A stretch of DNA of 64,000 nucleotides from Stomoxys calcitrans. Its lineage: Eukaryota > Arthropoda > Insecta > Diptera > Muscidae. Shown piece by piece: positions 30,622-41,200 of this stretch; positions within the stretch are counted from its first letter, which is position 1; every line of letters starts with the position of its first letter. The position numbers and the translations under genes are program-made. The stretch covers positions 96,354,245-96,418,244 of the forward strand of contig NC_081554.1 of assembly GCF_963082655.1 (NCBI RefSeq). The letters are read 5' to 3'. The notes below the pieces were generated by a model, which did not search any database, had not been told where the DNA came from, and saw nothing but the letters and a program-made list of their open reading frames with translations.

Positions 30622-32266
30622 TTTAATTTGGCCCAGATCGGTCCAGATTTGAAATCTGGGCCCTTAAAAAAACGCATTTATTATCCGATTGACGAAATTT
30701 GACGCAGTGACTTATGTTAGGCTTTTCGATATCCGTGTCCTATATAGTTCAGATCGGGTTATATTTGGATATAGCTGCCAAAAACACCAATATTTGTTCT
30801 ACAAAAATGAACAGTGACTTATATTTATTAGACACTCAATGTCCGTGCCGAATTTGAGTGCATAAGTTATCCACTTTAACCGGATTGTGACGAAAGGGGG
30901 TTTACATATATACCCTAGGCGGAGCGTATTCACAGTTTGTCCCGGCCAAACATAATGCCTTTTTACATGTTTGTAATTATTTAATTGTAATATTAACATA
31001 AATAATCGAAATAAGATTAAAATAATTTTCTATGGTTATTTTTTGATTCATTAGAATGTCGAAAATTCATTAACGGTTTCGAATTAATACCAAAAATTAA
31101 TGCCAGCTCGGTAATAAGGCTAGCACCAAACGGTACTAATAATTGTATACTGGATTCATACAATGCGGTATTGCTTTGTAACCATACGGTGTTGCTTAAC
31201 CATCAATACAGTATGGTAATGAATGAGTACGTTTGGTATTTAATTAGATTAGTTTGCATTGAACCTGTCGATCCATGGTGGCGGGTACCCAAAGTTCTTA
31301 CCGGCCGAACTAAATGCGTTGTTATTTCTGATTTAAATGTAATTCAAACAAGTAAAAGCGTGCTAAGTTCGGCCGGGCCGAATCTTAAATACCCTCCACC
31401 ATGGACCGCATTTGTCGAGTTCTTTTCCCGGCATCTCTTCTTAGGCAGAAAAGGATATAAGAAAAGATTTGCTCTGCTATTAGAGCGATATCAAGATATG
31501 GTCCGGTTTGGACCACAATTAAATTATGTGTTGGAGACCTGTGTAAAATGTCAGCCAATTCGAATAAGAATTGCGCCTTTTGGGGGCTCAAGAAGTAAAA
31601 TAGAGAGATCAATTTATATGGGAGCAGTATTGGGCTATAGACCGATTCAGACCATAATAGACACGTTTGTTGATGGTTATGAGAGGATCCGTCGTACAGA
31701 ATTTCAGGCAAATCGGATAATAATTGCGACCTCTAGAGGCTCAAGAAATCAAGACCCAAGATCGGTTTATACGGCAGCTATATCAGGTTATGAACCGATT
31801 CGAACCATACTTGGCACAGTTGTTGGATATCATAACAAAATACTTCGTGCAAAAATTCATTCAAATCGGATAAGAATTGCGCCCTCTAGAGGTTCAAGAA
31901 GTCAAGACCCAAGATCGGTTTATATGGCAGCTATATCAGGTTATGAACCGATTTGAACTATACTTAACACAGTTGTTGGATATCATAACAAAACACGTTG
32001 TGCAAAATTTCATTCCAATCGGATAAGAATTGCGCACTATAGAGGCTCAAGAAGTCAAGACCCAAGATCGGTTTATGTGGCAGCTATATCAGGTTATGAA
32101 CCGATTTAAACCATACTTGGCACAGTTGTTGGATATCATAAAAAAACACGTTGTGCAAAATTTCATTCCAATCGGATAAGAATTGCGCACTCTAGAGGCT
32201 CAAGAAGTCAAGACCCAAGATCGGTTTATATGGCAGCTATATCAAAACATGGACCGATATGGCCCA
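30622..32266. repeat. Tandem segmental duplication, copy 2 (1645 bp)
   Basis: Starts at tttaatttggcccagatcgg immediately after copy 1 ends in gatatggccca. At its end the T2 DINE continues normally (ggcccatttacaataccaac) whereas copy 1 is cut at the same point, so copy 2 retains the original right-hand context. It includes a repeated T1 3' end at 30622-30970. Confidence 0.92.
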
Positions 32267-32517
32267 TTTACAATACCAACCGACCTACACTAATAAGAAG
32301 TATTTTTGCAAAATTTCAAGCGGCTAGCATTACTCCTTCGGAAGTTAGCGTGCTTTCGACAGACAGACGGACGTACGGACATGGCTAGATCAACATAAAA
32401 TGTCGCGACGATCAAGAATATATATACTTTATGGGGTCTCAGACGAATATTTCGAGTAGTTACAAACAGAATGACGAAATTAGTATACCCCCCATCCCAT
32501 GGTGGAGGGTATAAAAA
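31348..32517 (-). mobile_element. DINE-1-like element, T2 family, full length
   Basis: Second-copy version of 29703, here complete. After four 153-bp monomers come CATTTACAATACCAACCGAC, AGCGGCTAGCATTACTCCTT, the GTCY run read in reverse (gacagacagacggacgtacg), ATCAAGAATATATATACTTT, and the closing block CCCATCCCATGGTGGAGGGT ATAAAAATG. Subterminal repeats CCCTCCACCATGG and CCATGGTGGAGGG are perfectly complementary. Confidence 0.9.
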
Positions 32518-33936
32518 TGATAATTTTGTTTTACAGAGCCATTCTTATGACCATTGGTGGAATTGGGTTGTAATTACGGTGTTTGATGCAACAAGTCTGC
32601 AAGCCTTAAAACTAAAATTGTCTTCTCAAGCTTTGCAAGTATATTCTCTGGTCTCTACTACACATTTGCAAATGTTCAATCGTTGACTGTAAATTTCTGT
32701 ATGAACTTCAACACACATTAAAAAGTTACCGCTGCCATTGAGACCGGCACCCTCTGTCACGACTTTGGGGTGGAGACAGCATAAGTAATAATGTTGTTTG
32801 ATAAGTTGCAACAGCATTTTGATTTGATGGCGGCGGCAACCTTTGCTTTAATGGAATGATGGAACAAAACAGAACGAAATGATGCCTTTTTTTATTTTAT
32901 TTCGTTACAACAAATAAATGATGACAATTGTTTTATGTTTTCTTGTTTTGTTTCGATTCGATTCGGTTCTTTTCTTCGTTCGAAAATATTGAGTGCGTGT
33001 GCCCGGGGTTTTAGCCGCAACCGCGCATTTAAGCGCCAAATGACGGCGCTAGACGGCGGCATTTTGAAGTGTTGCCTCCATTGGTTGTATCAATAAATTA
33101 CACACTTGAGGCTCCGTTTCCCCTTGGCTGCTTAACATTCGGCAATTTAAAGTAGCTTGCTTTGCAGCGTTTAATTTTCAAGCACTTTACATAAGTGGCT
33201 CGCAGCGGCCCTCGGCTGGCTGACTAGTTGGCTGGATGGGAGAATTTATGATGAGACAAGCACAAATTCGAGTCAGATCTTAAAAAGACACCAAATGAAT
33301 CACTTATTTAGGCAGGCACTGGGGCAATTTCCTGCGACCATGAATGTAAGACATTGGCATTGAATGAAGTTCACTAAATTTTCACAAGATGCAATCATAT
33401 TTTTCATTAATATAAGAAAACAAAACATTTCCACTTTCATGGGATGCGGAAATAGGAACGTGGGACCATGATATCTTCCGATGGGCCTCAACATTTTTCG
33501 AAACACTAAAAGAATATTTCCCTTTTATCATGGGGTTTTAAAAGATTTTGTCGTAGAATTATGCAACACATATCAAGTGGGAAATTTCATCCAACTCTTC
33601 ACATTGGTACTTTTTTAATACAGTTTTCTTCTACTGTGATACAGAGTATTGTGACTTTGTTCAATCTTTTGTGAAGCTAAGAAGATAAGACAGGCAGATG
33701 GTTAAGTCTTGATGCCAGGTCGCAAGCATTGATGCTAGCTCTCATCATCACAAATTGTACAAATTTGGAGTGATCTTGATTGCCACATTTGGATGTGAAA
33801 ATCGCTTCAGTTATGTTAAAACTTTTAAGAACTTCTTCTGTGGTAAAGAATGACTCTTTTACGCAAAAATTAAAAACTCAAGTCAAAATTGCCTCGTGTA
33901 CAGCAGAAGACACGAATGGATAGTTCTTTTGGTAAG
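32518..33936. other. Long stretch with no recognised element
   Basis: About 1.4 kb of mixed composition, relatively GC-richer near 33000-33230. No transposon ends, monomers, splice-bounded coding block or RNA fold stands out. Possibly host intergenic or intronic DNA. Confidence 0.4.
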
Positions 33937-34790
33937 TTTTTATATCCACCACCGCAGCATAGGGGGTATATTCATTTAGTCATTCCGTTTGCAACACATC
34001 GAAATATCAATTTCCGACCCTACAAAGTATATATATTTCAGATCGTCGTAAAATTCTAAGACGATTTAACGATTTCCGAGTGTATGTCCGCCTATCCGTC
34101 TGTCCGTCCGTCTGTTGTAATCACTCTAAAGCCTTAAAAAATTGAAATATTGAGCTGAAATTTAGCACAGATACGTCTTTTTGGTGCACTCTGATTAAGT
34201 TCTTGAACGGGCTAAATCTGACCATATTTGGATATACCTGCTATATAGACTGAATTACCGATAAAGGGTCTAATGCCCATAAAAACTTTATTTTTCATCC
34301 GATTTTGAAACAGTGAGTTAAGGCTTCCCGATAACTGACCCAAATATGGTTCGGATCGGACTATTTTTAGATATAGCTACCATATAGACCGATCTCCCGA
34401 CAAAGTGTCTGAAGACCATAATAAACTTTATTTATTACCCGATTTCGCTGAAATTTAAAACATCTGACCTATATATGGATTAGATCGGTTCATATTTAGA
34501 TATAGCTGGATTATGGATTAGATCGGTTCATATTTAGATATAGACCGATCTGTAGTTAAAGGGTCTGAAGCCCATAAATCTTTATTAATTACCCGATTTT
34601 GCTGAAATTTAAAACAGTGCGTTATTTTAAGCCTCCCGACATCGTAAATATGGTTCAGATCGAACTATATTTAGATATAGCTGTCATATAGACCGATCTC
34701 CCGATAAAGGGTCTGAAGGCCATAAAAGCTTTATCTTTTATCCGATTTCGCTAAAATTTGAAACAGTGGGTGTTTCTGATAAAATTTTAC
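33937..34790 (+). mobile_element. DINE-1-like element, T1 family, 3' truncated
   Basis: It opens tttttatatccaccaccgca, with CATTCCGTTTGCAACACATC, CGACCCTACAAAGTATATAT, a long GTCY run (gtatgtccgcctatccgtct gtccgtccgtctg) and monomers to AAATTTGAAACAGTGGGTG. It stops in the middle of a monomer at about 34790. A short local duplication (GGATTAGATCGGTTCATATT TAGATATAG) occurs at 34478 and 34515. Confidence 0.82.
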
Positions 34791-34973
34791 GCAAACAAAC
34801 TGATAAAATTAAGCACTTTTAATTGATAAGTATTCATAAAATAAATTCACACCAATTTTTACGAAGAATCATTTACATTCTGCTTAAATGATGTCTTCTT
34901 GGAACATAATTAAAATCGATCGAAACTCCGCTTTCGTTCCATCATGTCTTTATAACTCCAAAAGTTTTCCTAC

Positions 34974-35505
34974 ACTCATAGAAAAAAGTTTGCTGATAAT
35001 TGCAAACACTATCTGCTGAATATTAGCAGTTAATATTTTTGCCATTGCAGAAGTAGTTCTACTATTACAGCAGTAGTACTGCAATTTCAGCAGCAGGCTT
35101 ACTGCTACAAAGTCTATTGTTTGCTGAAAATGACTGCTGCTTAATTATGAAGGGCATGTAAGACGAAAAAATAGAACACATATGTAAATGGATGTCTCAG
35201 TGAATGTTTATAATCACAACTAAATGTAAACTTTCCCTAATCTTTTTTCTTTAAATGTACACTAGTAGAGCAATAACAAAAATTCGATCAGGTAGCTTTT
35301 TTACAGTAATATTCCACAAATAAAAATCATATCTTCCACCAAAATTTCTAAAACAATTCTAAAAAATGCCTTAAGTAATCAAAATATCAATAAGAAATGT
35401 GTGTTAATATAGCAGCCCTATGCTTGCTAAAACAACGGTAATGTCTGCTTTCCTATTTACAGCAGACAAAAACTGCTGTTTTAGCTAACACGTTTTGAAT
35501 AACAA
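34974..35505. repeat. Putative MITE with CACTCATAGAAAAAAG start
   Basis: The left side CACTCATAGAAAAAAGTTTG with GCTGATAATTGCAAACA and CTATCTGCTG loosely mirrors the right side (GCAGACAAAAACTGCTG TTTTAGC) in inverted order. The body is full of GCAGTA / TACTGC words. Repeat boundaries are uncertain and there is no coding capacity. Confidence 0.35.
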
Positions 35506-35719
35506 ATTTTGTTTATTGGAGATAAAATGAGAAAATGTGGTATAACTAAATATCAGAAACACGAAGAAATCTCTACGTTATTGCAGTTGTAAACTTTTTT
35601 CTTTCTTTACTCACCAATTGATGTCGAATGACATAGCGACAAACGTAAGTGTAATATAAAACTTGCTCTCATAGATGGATCTGCTGACTAATATTATTTC
35701 AGCACATTTCTTGACTTAA

Positions 35720-36004
35720 GGTAGGTATTAAGTTAGTGTTTCACAGTGAAAACTAATATTTTTACGATTACTTTTTGTAGATAATAGATTTGAAAGCCAA
35801 AGGACTTTCTGATTTTATTCATTTGGTCATTCTCATTATTTATGATAAATTTTTAATAAAATAATTATTATGTTGTCAGCAAAGTCCTGTTTTTTATGCA
35901 AAATCGAAATGTTGTAGTTATCAGTGATATTTTTGTAGTTTTTCGATTACTTAATCGTAAAAAACAACGGCATTTCACTGTGAAATACCAACTTAGAGCA
36001 CACC
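35720..36004. mobile_element. MITE with about 50-bp terminal inverted repeats
   Basis: The left arm (35720-35770) GGTAGGTATTAAGTTAGTGT TTCACAGTGAAA then TTTTTACGATTA is mirrored by the right arm (35953-36004), whose reverse complement reads GGTGTGCTCTAAGTTGGTAT TTCACAGTGAAA then TTTTTTACGATTA. Total about 285 bp. No target duplication could be fixed by eye. No transposase. Confidence 0.7.
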
Positions 36005-36657
36005 TATATGTAACATGCAATTTGACTCTTCGAATTTCATTATGGATTTTCGTACATAAGGAAATCATTGCAAGTATTCTCAGAATCTTTTCATCGTAAA
36101 ACGATTTTCTTGAAAGAAAATCAAAAATTCTAAAAGTAAATTTTAAAATGTTTTAACAAATATTTCACTACGCTCAAATCTACTGTCAAAGCCAACAGAA
36201 CTAAAAGTTGTCATCCCTTATTCACTATGAGCTCCGCATCAATAACCCCTTAAATACTGTATAGTCAATTATGGAATTCCTAAAAAAAAAAAAACGAAAA
36301 GGTTTTATTCGAAGAAATTATTTTAAAATGTTAATTTATCTGGGTGATCATTTCGGGTTTGTGTTTCCGAGTCATTAAAATTTGTCATTTCATTGCTGAT
36401 GTAATTTAAATAATTTATAATTAAATTTTACTAATTATTCTTTGGAAAAGTTTTTCAGAGTAACAAGCAAAATATATAATTTAAAGAAATTTTTTAAGGT
36501 ATAGGAGCGATTTTATGCCAATATCATTAAATCCAGCTTTCTTCGCTAAATGGCCATAAAATATTTATAAAATAATATATTTGTTGTAGGAGAAAAGAAG
36601 ATAAAATGAATTTTTTTTTTCAAAAATTTTTAAAATTCTAAATATTTAAAAACGCGT
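36005..36657. other. AT-rich DNA, no recognised feature
   Basis: Very AT-rich with several homopolymer runs (for example near 36280 and 36610). No gene or repeat family identified. Confidence 0.35.
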
Positions 36658-37352
36658 AAACGCGTGCTAAGTTCGGCCGGGTCGAATCTTACATACCCTC
36701 CACCATGGATCGCATTGGTCAAGTTCTATGCGCTGTATCTTTTTTTAGGCAAACAAAAAATAATGAATAAGAACTGTTATGCTATTGGAGCTATTTATAT
36801 TAAATTATAGTCCGATTCGGACCATAAATGAATGCTAAACATTGTTGAAGTCATTGTGTAATATTTCAGTTCATTCTAATAAGAATTGCGCCCTGTAGGC
36901 GCTCAAGAAGCAAAATCGGGAGATAGGTTTATGTGGGATCTGTATCAAGCTATCGATCGACTCAGACCATATTAGACACGTATGTTGAAGGTCATAAGAG
37001 AAACCGTTGTACAAAATTTCTGCCAAATCGGATGAGAATTGCGCCCTCTAGAGGCACAAGAAGTCAAGACACAAGATCGGTTTATATGGCAGCTAAATGA
37101 CATCTTGGACCGATTTGGCCCATTTACAATCCCAACCGACCTCCTTCGTAAGTTAACGTGCTTTCGACAGACAGACGGACGGACGGACGGACAGACAGAC
37201 GGACGGACGGACGGGCATAGCTAGATCGACTTAAAATGTCGTAACGATCAGGAATATATACATTTTATAGGATCTCAGACGCATATTTCGAGGAGTTACA
37301 AACAGAATGACGAAATTAGTATACCCCCATCCTATGGTGGAGGGTATAAAAA
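36658..37352 (-). mobile_element. DINE-1-like element, T2 family, complete and short
   Basis: It opens gcgtgctaagttcggccggg, hairpin with one mismatch (TTCGGCCGGGTCGAA), CATACCCTCCACCATGGATC. About two monomers follow. It closes with a long microsatellite of GACA/GACG units (37166-37214), AACGATCAGGAATATATACA, TTTCGAGGAGTTACAAACAG and CCATCCTATGGTGGAGGGTA. The usual acaagtaaa start is replaced by aaaaacgcgtaaac. Confidence 0.88.
37166..37214 (-). repeat. (GTCY)n microsatellite of a DINE-1-like element
   Basis: Runs of gacagacagacgg and ggacggacggac; on the other strand this is (GTCC/GTCT)n. It is the longest such run in the window. A GTCY microsatellite at this position is a known hallmark of DINE-1 elements in flies. 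Confidence 0.9.
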
Positions 37353-37429
37353 TTGCTACGTCAATATAAACATTCTATATTATAAATATATATAAAATGT
37401 CATCAAAATCGGACAACGGAATCGAGGGT

Positions 37430-38290
37430 CAGGCATAATGGGTCAAAAATTGTCTTTAAAAATATTTATTGAATGCAAAATGTAGTGTCGCAAAATGCAA
37501 AATTTTTTTGAAATTTTTGCTTTTATAATTATTCTTAGGGTAAGGTTGTTTTAAGAGAGTTTTTCGCTAGAACTTAGTCCCTAAAAAAATTCTCTAAAAA
37601 CATTGAATTAAAATTTTGTTTTTTACAAAAATTTTGTCTTTAGTAAGATTTAATTAAAAAGTCTTAAATTTTTTTTTTTAAATAACTTTGAAAATGCAAA
37701 TTTTGCTTATGAACTTTCCACTAAGGAACAGGGACACATGTCAATGATTGCAGTCCGATTCAAGTTTAAGCTCTATGACAAGGGGCCTCCTTTTTATAGC
37801 CGAGTCCGAACGACATGCCGTAATGTGACAACTCTTTTGAAAAAAGTTTTACATGGCATAGTATCTCACAAATGTTGCCAGCATTAGGAGGGGAAAACCA
37901 CCGCTGAAAATTTTTTCTGATGGTCTCGCCAGGATTCCAACCCAGAGTTCAGCGTCATAGGTGGACATGCTAACCTCTGCACTACGGTTTAAAGAAATTT
38001 TGTCTTTAAAAAATAATTTTAAGAAAATTACGCTGAGATGTTGTCTTCAGATAAAATTATATTGCAATTTTGTTTTTACTAAGAATTTCATTACAATTTT
38101 GTCCTTAAGAAATATAATTTTAAGGCGGCTCTGGCCTAGACCAAAATGCTGTCTTTGTAGAATAATTTAAATTTAAAATTTTGTCATTTTAAAAAATGTT
38201 ACTGAAATTTTTTGTTAAGAATAAATATAATTTAAATTTCTTCTTTAGACAAAATCATTTTGAGGGAGGCTCGGGCTCAAGGCCGCCCCT
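37430..38290. repeat. Degenerate TTTTGTCTTTA-type AT repeat, interrupted by a SINE
   Basis: AATTTTGTCTTTA-(A)n and close variants (ATTTTGTTTTTACAAAAA, AATTTTGTCCTTAAGAAATA, TTTTGTCATTTTAAAAA) recur at intervals of roughly 30-50 bases on both sides of the SINE at 37695-37986. It ends near GGCTCGGGCTCAAGG. No coding capacity; family unknown. Confidence 0.5.
37695..37986 (-). mobile_element. SINE-1 copy, nearly full length
   Basis: Reverse complement of the SINE at 17537. On the plus strand: CCACTAAGGAACAGGGACAC, GGGGCCTCCTTTTTATAGCC, GAGTCCGAACGACATGCCG, AACCACCGCTGAAAATTTTT and GGATTCCAACCCAGAG (B box region), CTAACCTCTGCACTACGGT (A box region). Confidence 0.85.
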
Positions 38291-38584
38291 GGCTTGAATT
38301 CATGAGCGTCTAGAGGGCGCAATTCCTATCCGATTTGCACGTGGTGTTATGGTATCACTTCCAACAACTGTTCTAAGTATGGTTAAAATCGGTTCATCGC
38401 CTGATATAGCTGTCATATAACGGGATATCCCGATTAGATTCCTTGAGCTTCTAGAGGGCGCAACTCTTACCTGATTGGTCTGAAATTTTGCATACATCGT
38501 TAAGGATTTACTTCCAATAACAAGTATGGTATAAATCAGTCCATACCCTGTTATAGCTGCCATATAAACAAATTTCCCAATTAG
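38291..38584 (+). mobile_element. T2 DINE, left piece of an element split by family A
   Basis: Two monomers (TCTAGAGGGCGCAATTCCTA, GATATAGCTGTCATATAACG, TAGAGGGCGCAACTCTTACC). It ends ttatagctgccatataaaca aatttcccaattag, where family A begins; the array resumes at 40231. The 5' block is missing. Confidence 0.8.
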
Positions 38585-40230
38585 GTTAGGTTAGGTTGAA
38601 AAGAGGGTGCAGATATTAATCCGCCCCATGCCACTATGGACATACACCTAAGCCAGTAATCGGTTTGTTGTGCGCTCTAAAAACTATAAAGTAACCTCCA
38701 AAAAATATATTAAAGTTGGGAATTCCGCGCTACTTACATGTCTGGTATTGTGTCTCCACCGAAGTGCCGGTATCTGTTAGACGCGAAAGCCGGGCAATGA
38801 CAAAGGAAATGCTCGAACGTCTCATCATCTTCCCCGTATGCCGCACAGATTTTACATAATTGAGCCCGTAGTCCTATGTGTCCCGTTATGATACCAATAG
38901 CTATACTGACCTCCTTTTTGCTTCCTTTCAGTAAGACCCTCGTCTTCTCACGATCTGGATCCCCTCATAGGATTTTCGCCGTCCTACCGACCGTTTCGCT
39001 GTTCCACAATGTTGCATGAGCATTCGTCGCCCACTCCCTTAATTCGGACTGCGTCGACCCGAAAGGTTTCGGGTTAACCAAGTTTATTGACGGCATTCCT
39101 CTGGCCTTCACCGCCAAATCGTCTGCCCTTTCACTTCCCCTTACTCCGTTATGGGCCGGCACCCAAACGATGCGGATTTTCCCATCCTCAGAGAAGGCGT
39201 TAATTTCCTTCTTACACTGCAAGACTGTTCGTGACCTTACCGTCCTGGTTGTTGTTGGCCTTATGGCAATTTTATTGTCGGTAAAGACTCACACTCGACG
39301 TCCTCGCGTTAGCACCACAACACTTCACGCATTCCGTCATCGCCCGGATCTCCGCCTGCAGGACCGTATTTTGGTCAGGCAGTCCAAAACAGATTTCAGA
39401 CCCTGGGTTCTCAATGTAAACTCCCAGGCCCACTCTGTCCTCTAGCTATGATCCATCCGTGTAACATGATTTTCCAGATGGCAATACTAGGGTTCCGTGA
39501 ATCCAAGACTGTGCCGGTGGCAGCACTGCCTCGCACTCGACTTCAATGTTCATCTCAGGTATCCGATCGGAAACCTCTTCCCTTCCTTCCAGGTTTCCTA
39601 TCGTCGCCTCGATTATACCGCGATGGTATGTCTGCTCCCACCCTCAATCCATTCACCCATCGTCTTAAGTCTCATAGCCGCTGTGGCTGCCTCACACTTA
39701 ACCTGTATGTCAATGGGTCGGATATCCAGAATAGTCTCCAGTGCCCTAGTGAGCGTGGTCCTCATCGCTCCGCCTATGCCAAGACAACATGTTCTCTGAA
39801 CCTGTTGTATGGTCCTTTTGTTGCACTATTTCTCCAAAGCAGTCCACCAAACTACTGAGGCGTAAGTAAGTATTGGTCTAATCACTCTCCTGTAGAGCCA
39901 GTGGACTATCCTCTGATTCAGGCCCATTTGAAGCCTACGGCCCGTCTACATAGTGCCAAACATCTGGGAGCCTTCTCAGTACGCTCCTGAATGTGGCACT
40001 TCCAATTCAGTTTCCTGGCCAAGATCACACCTAAGTATTTGACCTTATCAGATATCGAAATCGTCTTATTGAGAAAATGTGGTGCGTTAAATAGGCCCAC
40101 CTTCGTCTTCGTCGTGAACAGGCATATTTCAGTCTTCTCTGGGTTAACATTGAAACATCTGGGTATAGCCCAGTCATAAGACATATGCAAGACCCTTTCG
40201 GCCCTTCTGCAGAGCTCATTCGGATCCTTA
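38585..40230 (-). pseudogene. Family A non-LTR retrotransposon, copy 3, 5' truncated
   Basis: Minus-strand order from 40190: FNVNPEKTEICLFTTKTKVG, LNKTISISDKVKYLGVILAR with KLNWKCHIQERTEK (RT thumb), then in shifted frames WLYR, VIRPILTYASVVWWTALEKQ, RTCCLGIGGAMRTTLTRALE, ILDIRPIDIQVKCEAATAAM and, at 39222-38965, KKEINAFSEDGKIRIVWVPA with HNGVRGSERADDLAVKARGM (RNase H). The 3' UTR ends in CTTTTCAACCTAACCTAACC. Flanks 38577-38584 (ccaattag) and 40231-40238 (ccgattag) look like an 8-bp target duplication within a DINE monomer. The RT YADD and everything upstream are missing, as in an ordinary 5'-truncated insertion. Confidence 0.85.
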
Positions 40231-40616
40231 CCGATTAGATATCTTGAGCTTTTAGAGTGCGCAATTCTTATCCAATTTGGTTCAAATTTTGCATATGTCG
40301 TTTTGGTATGACTTCCATCAACTGTGCCAAGTATGCTCTAAATCGGTTGATAACCTTATATAACTGCCATATAAGCCAATCTCCCAATTGGGCACTCTGA
40401 GTCACTGGAGGGCCCAATTTTTGCTCGATGTGCCCGAAATGTTGGAGGTGGTATTTTTCTATGACTTCTAACAGCCATGTCAAGTACGCTCCATATCGGT
40501 CAATAACTTGATTGATAAATATGAATTGAATAAGGCATTCAAAGAACTTGGGAAATGCGATCCATGGTGGAGGTTATAAGATTCGGCCCGTCCGAACTTA
40601 GCACGTGTTTACTTGT
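40231..40616 (+). mobile_element. T2 DINE, right piece with 3' end
   Basis: It continues 38291-38584: AGATATCTTGAGCTTTTAGA, GCGCAATTCTTATCCAATTT, monomers, then GCGATCCATGGTGGAGG, hairpin (TTCGGCCCGTCCGAAC) and TTAGCACGTGTTTACTTG. Confidence 0.82.
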
Positions 40617-40977
40617 TTTTGTTTAATTGGGTAAAATCTCAGTCTGCCTGCAGTCAGTATTGTGAAGTTCGAGATCGTGTGAGAATGTATTCTCGGAAAG
40701 TGAAGGTTTTCAACTTGTAGTTTTGGTGAGAAAATGCTCGTATATATAATGCCACAAACAAAACCCTGAGCACCAAACAGCGCCTGGTGGGAGGAAACAA
40801 GAATTTCTACTGCGCATAGATTGTTTGAAAATATTTTGTGCCATAAACAATTATACATCCATCCTATTCGTCGCAAATTCTAGCGATTTCATCGTAAACA
40901 AGCTGCCAACGTTTCACTAGTCACTAGTCGAAAATTTTGTTATGGCTAATGAATTATTTTTTTACGTTTGGAAACGA
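40617..40977. other. Unassigned DNA
   Basis: No recognised element or gene over about 360 bp; the 92-codon minus-strand frame here shows no known motif. Confidence 0.3.
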
Positions 40978-41152
40978 TCTTACACATTCCAGGGAAACTG
41001 GAATTTGTGGGTATGTCTCTAACGACATGTAAGCTAAAATTTCAAGATCAGGCCCGAAGGACAATGAATGACAGATGGTCATAAAGTGGGAATTATGAAT
41101 AATCCAAAATTAGGTGGCCCAATCTAGACTGGTTAGAACAGACGTTTCACTG
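40978..41152 (+). pseudogene. Short family B ORF2 fragment (after RNase H)
   Basis: The plus strand reads YLTHSRETGICGYVSNDM in one frame and AKISRSGPKDNE later, ending LVRTDVS. This is the same region as 24500-24280 on the minus strand and the segment before 56977. About 60 codons with stops. Confidence 0.55.
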
Positions 41153-41200
41153 TGGTGGTGGGTATAAAAGGAGCAATTAAATTGGAATGGTGCCCAGCTT

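Noticed and set aside
32518..33936. Host exon or regulatory region in the longest repeat-free island
   Set aside because: No coding similarity or conserved motif could be seen from sequence alone.
37166..37214. Short regular repeats as a CRISPR-like array
   Set aside because: They are 4-bp GACA/GACG units, the DINE microsatellite, in a eukaryotic context with no spacers.
38585..38605. Telomeric repeat tract (TTAGG)n
   Set aside because: Only three units and exactly at the 3' end of a LINE; it is the element's tail.
39448..39858. 136-codon and overlapping 100-codon plus frames
   Set aside because: They lie antisense to the family A RT/RNase H remnant, which explains the open reading.
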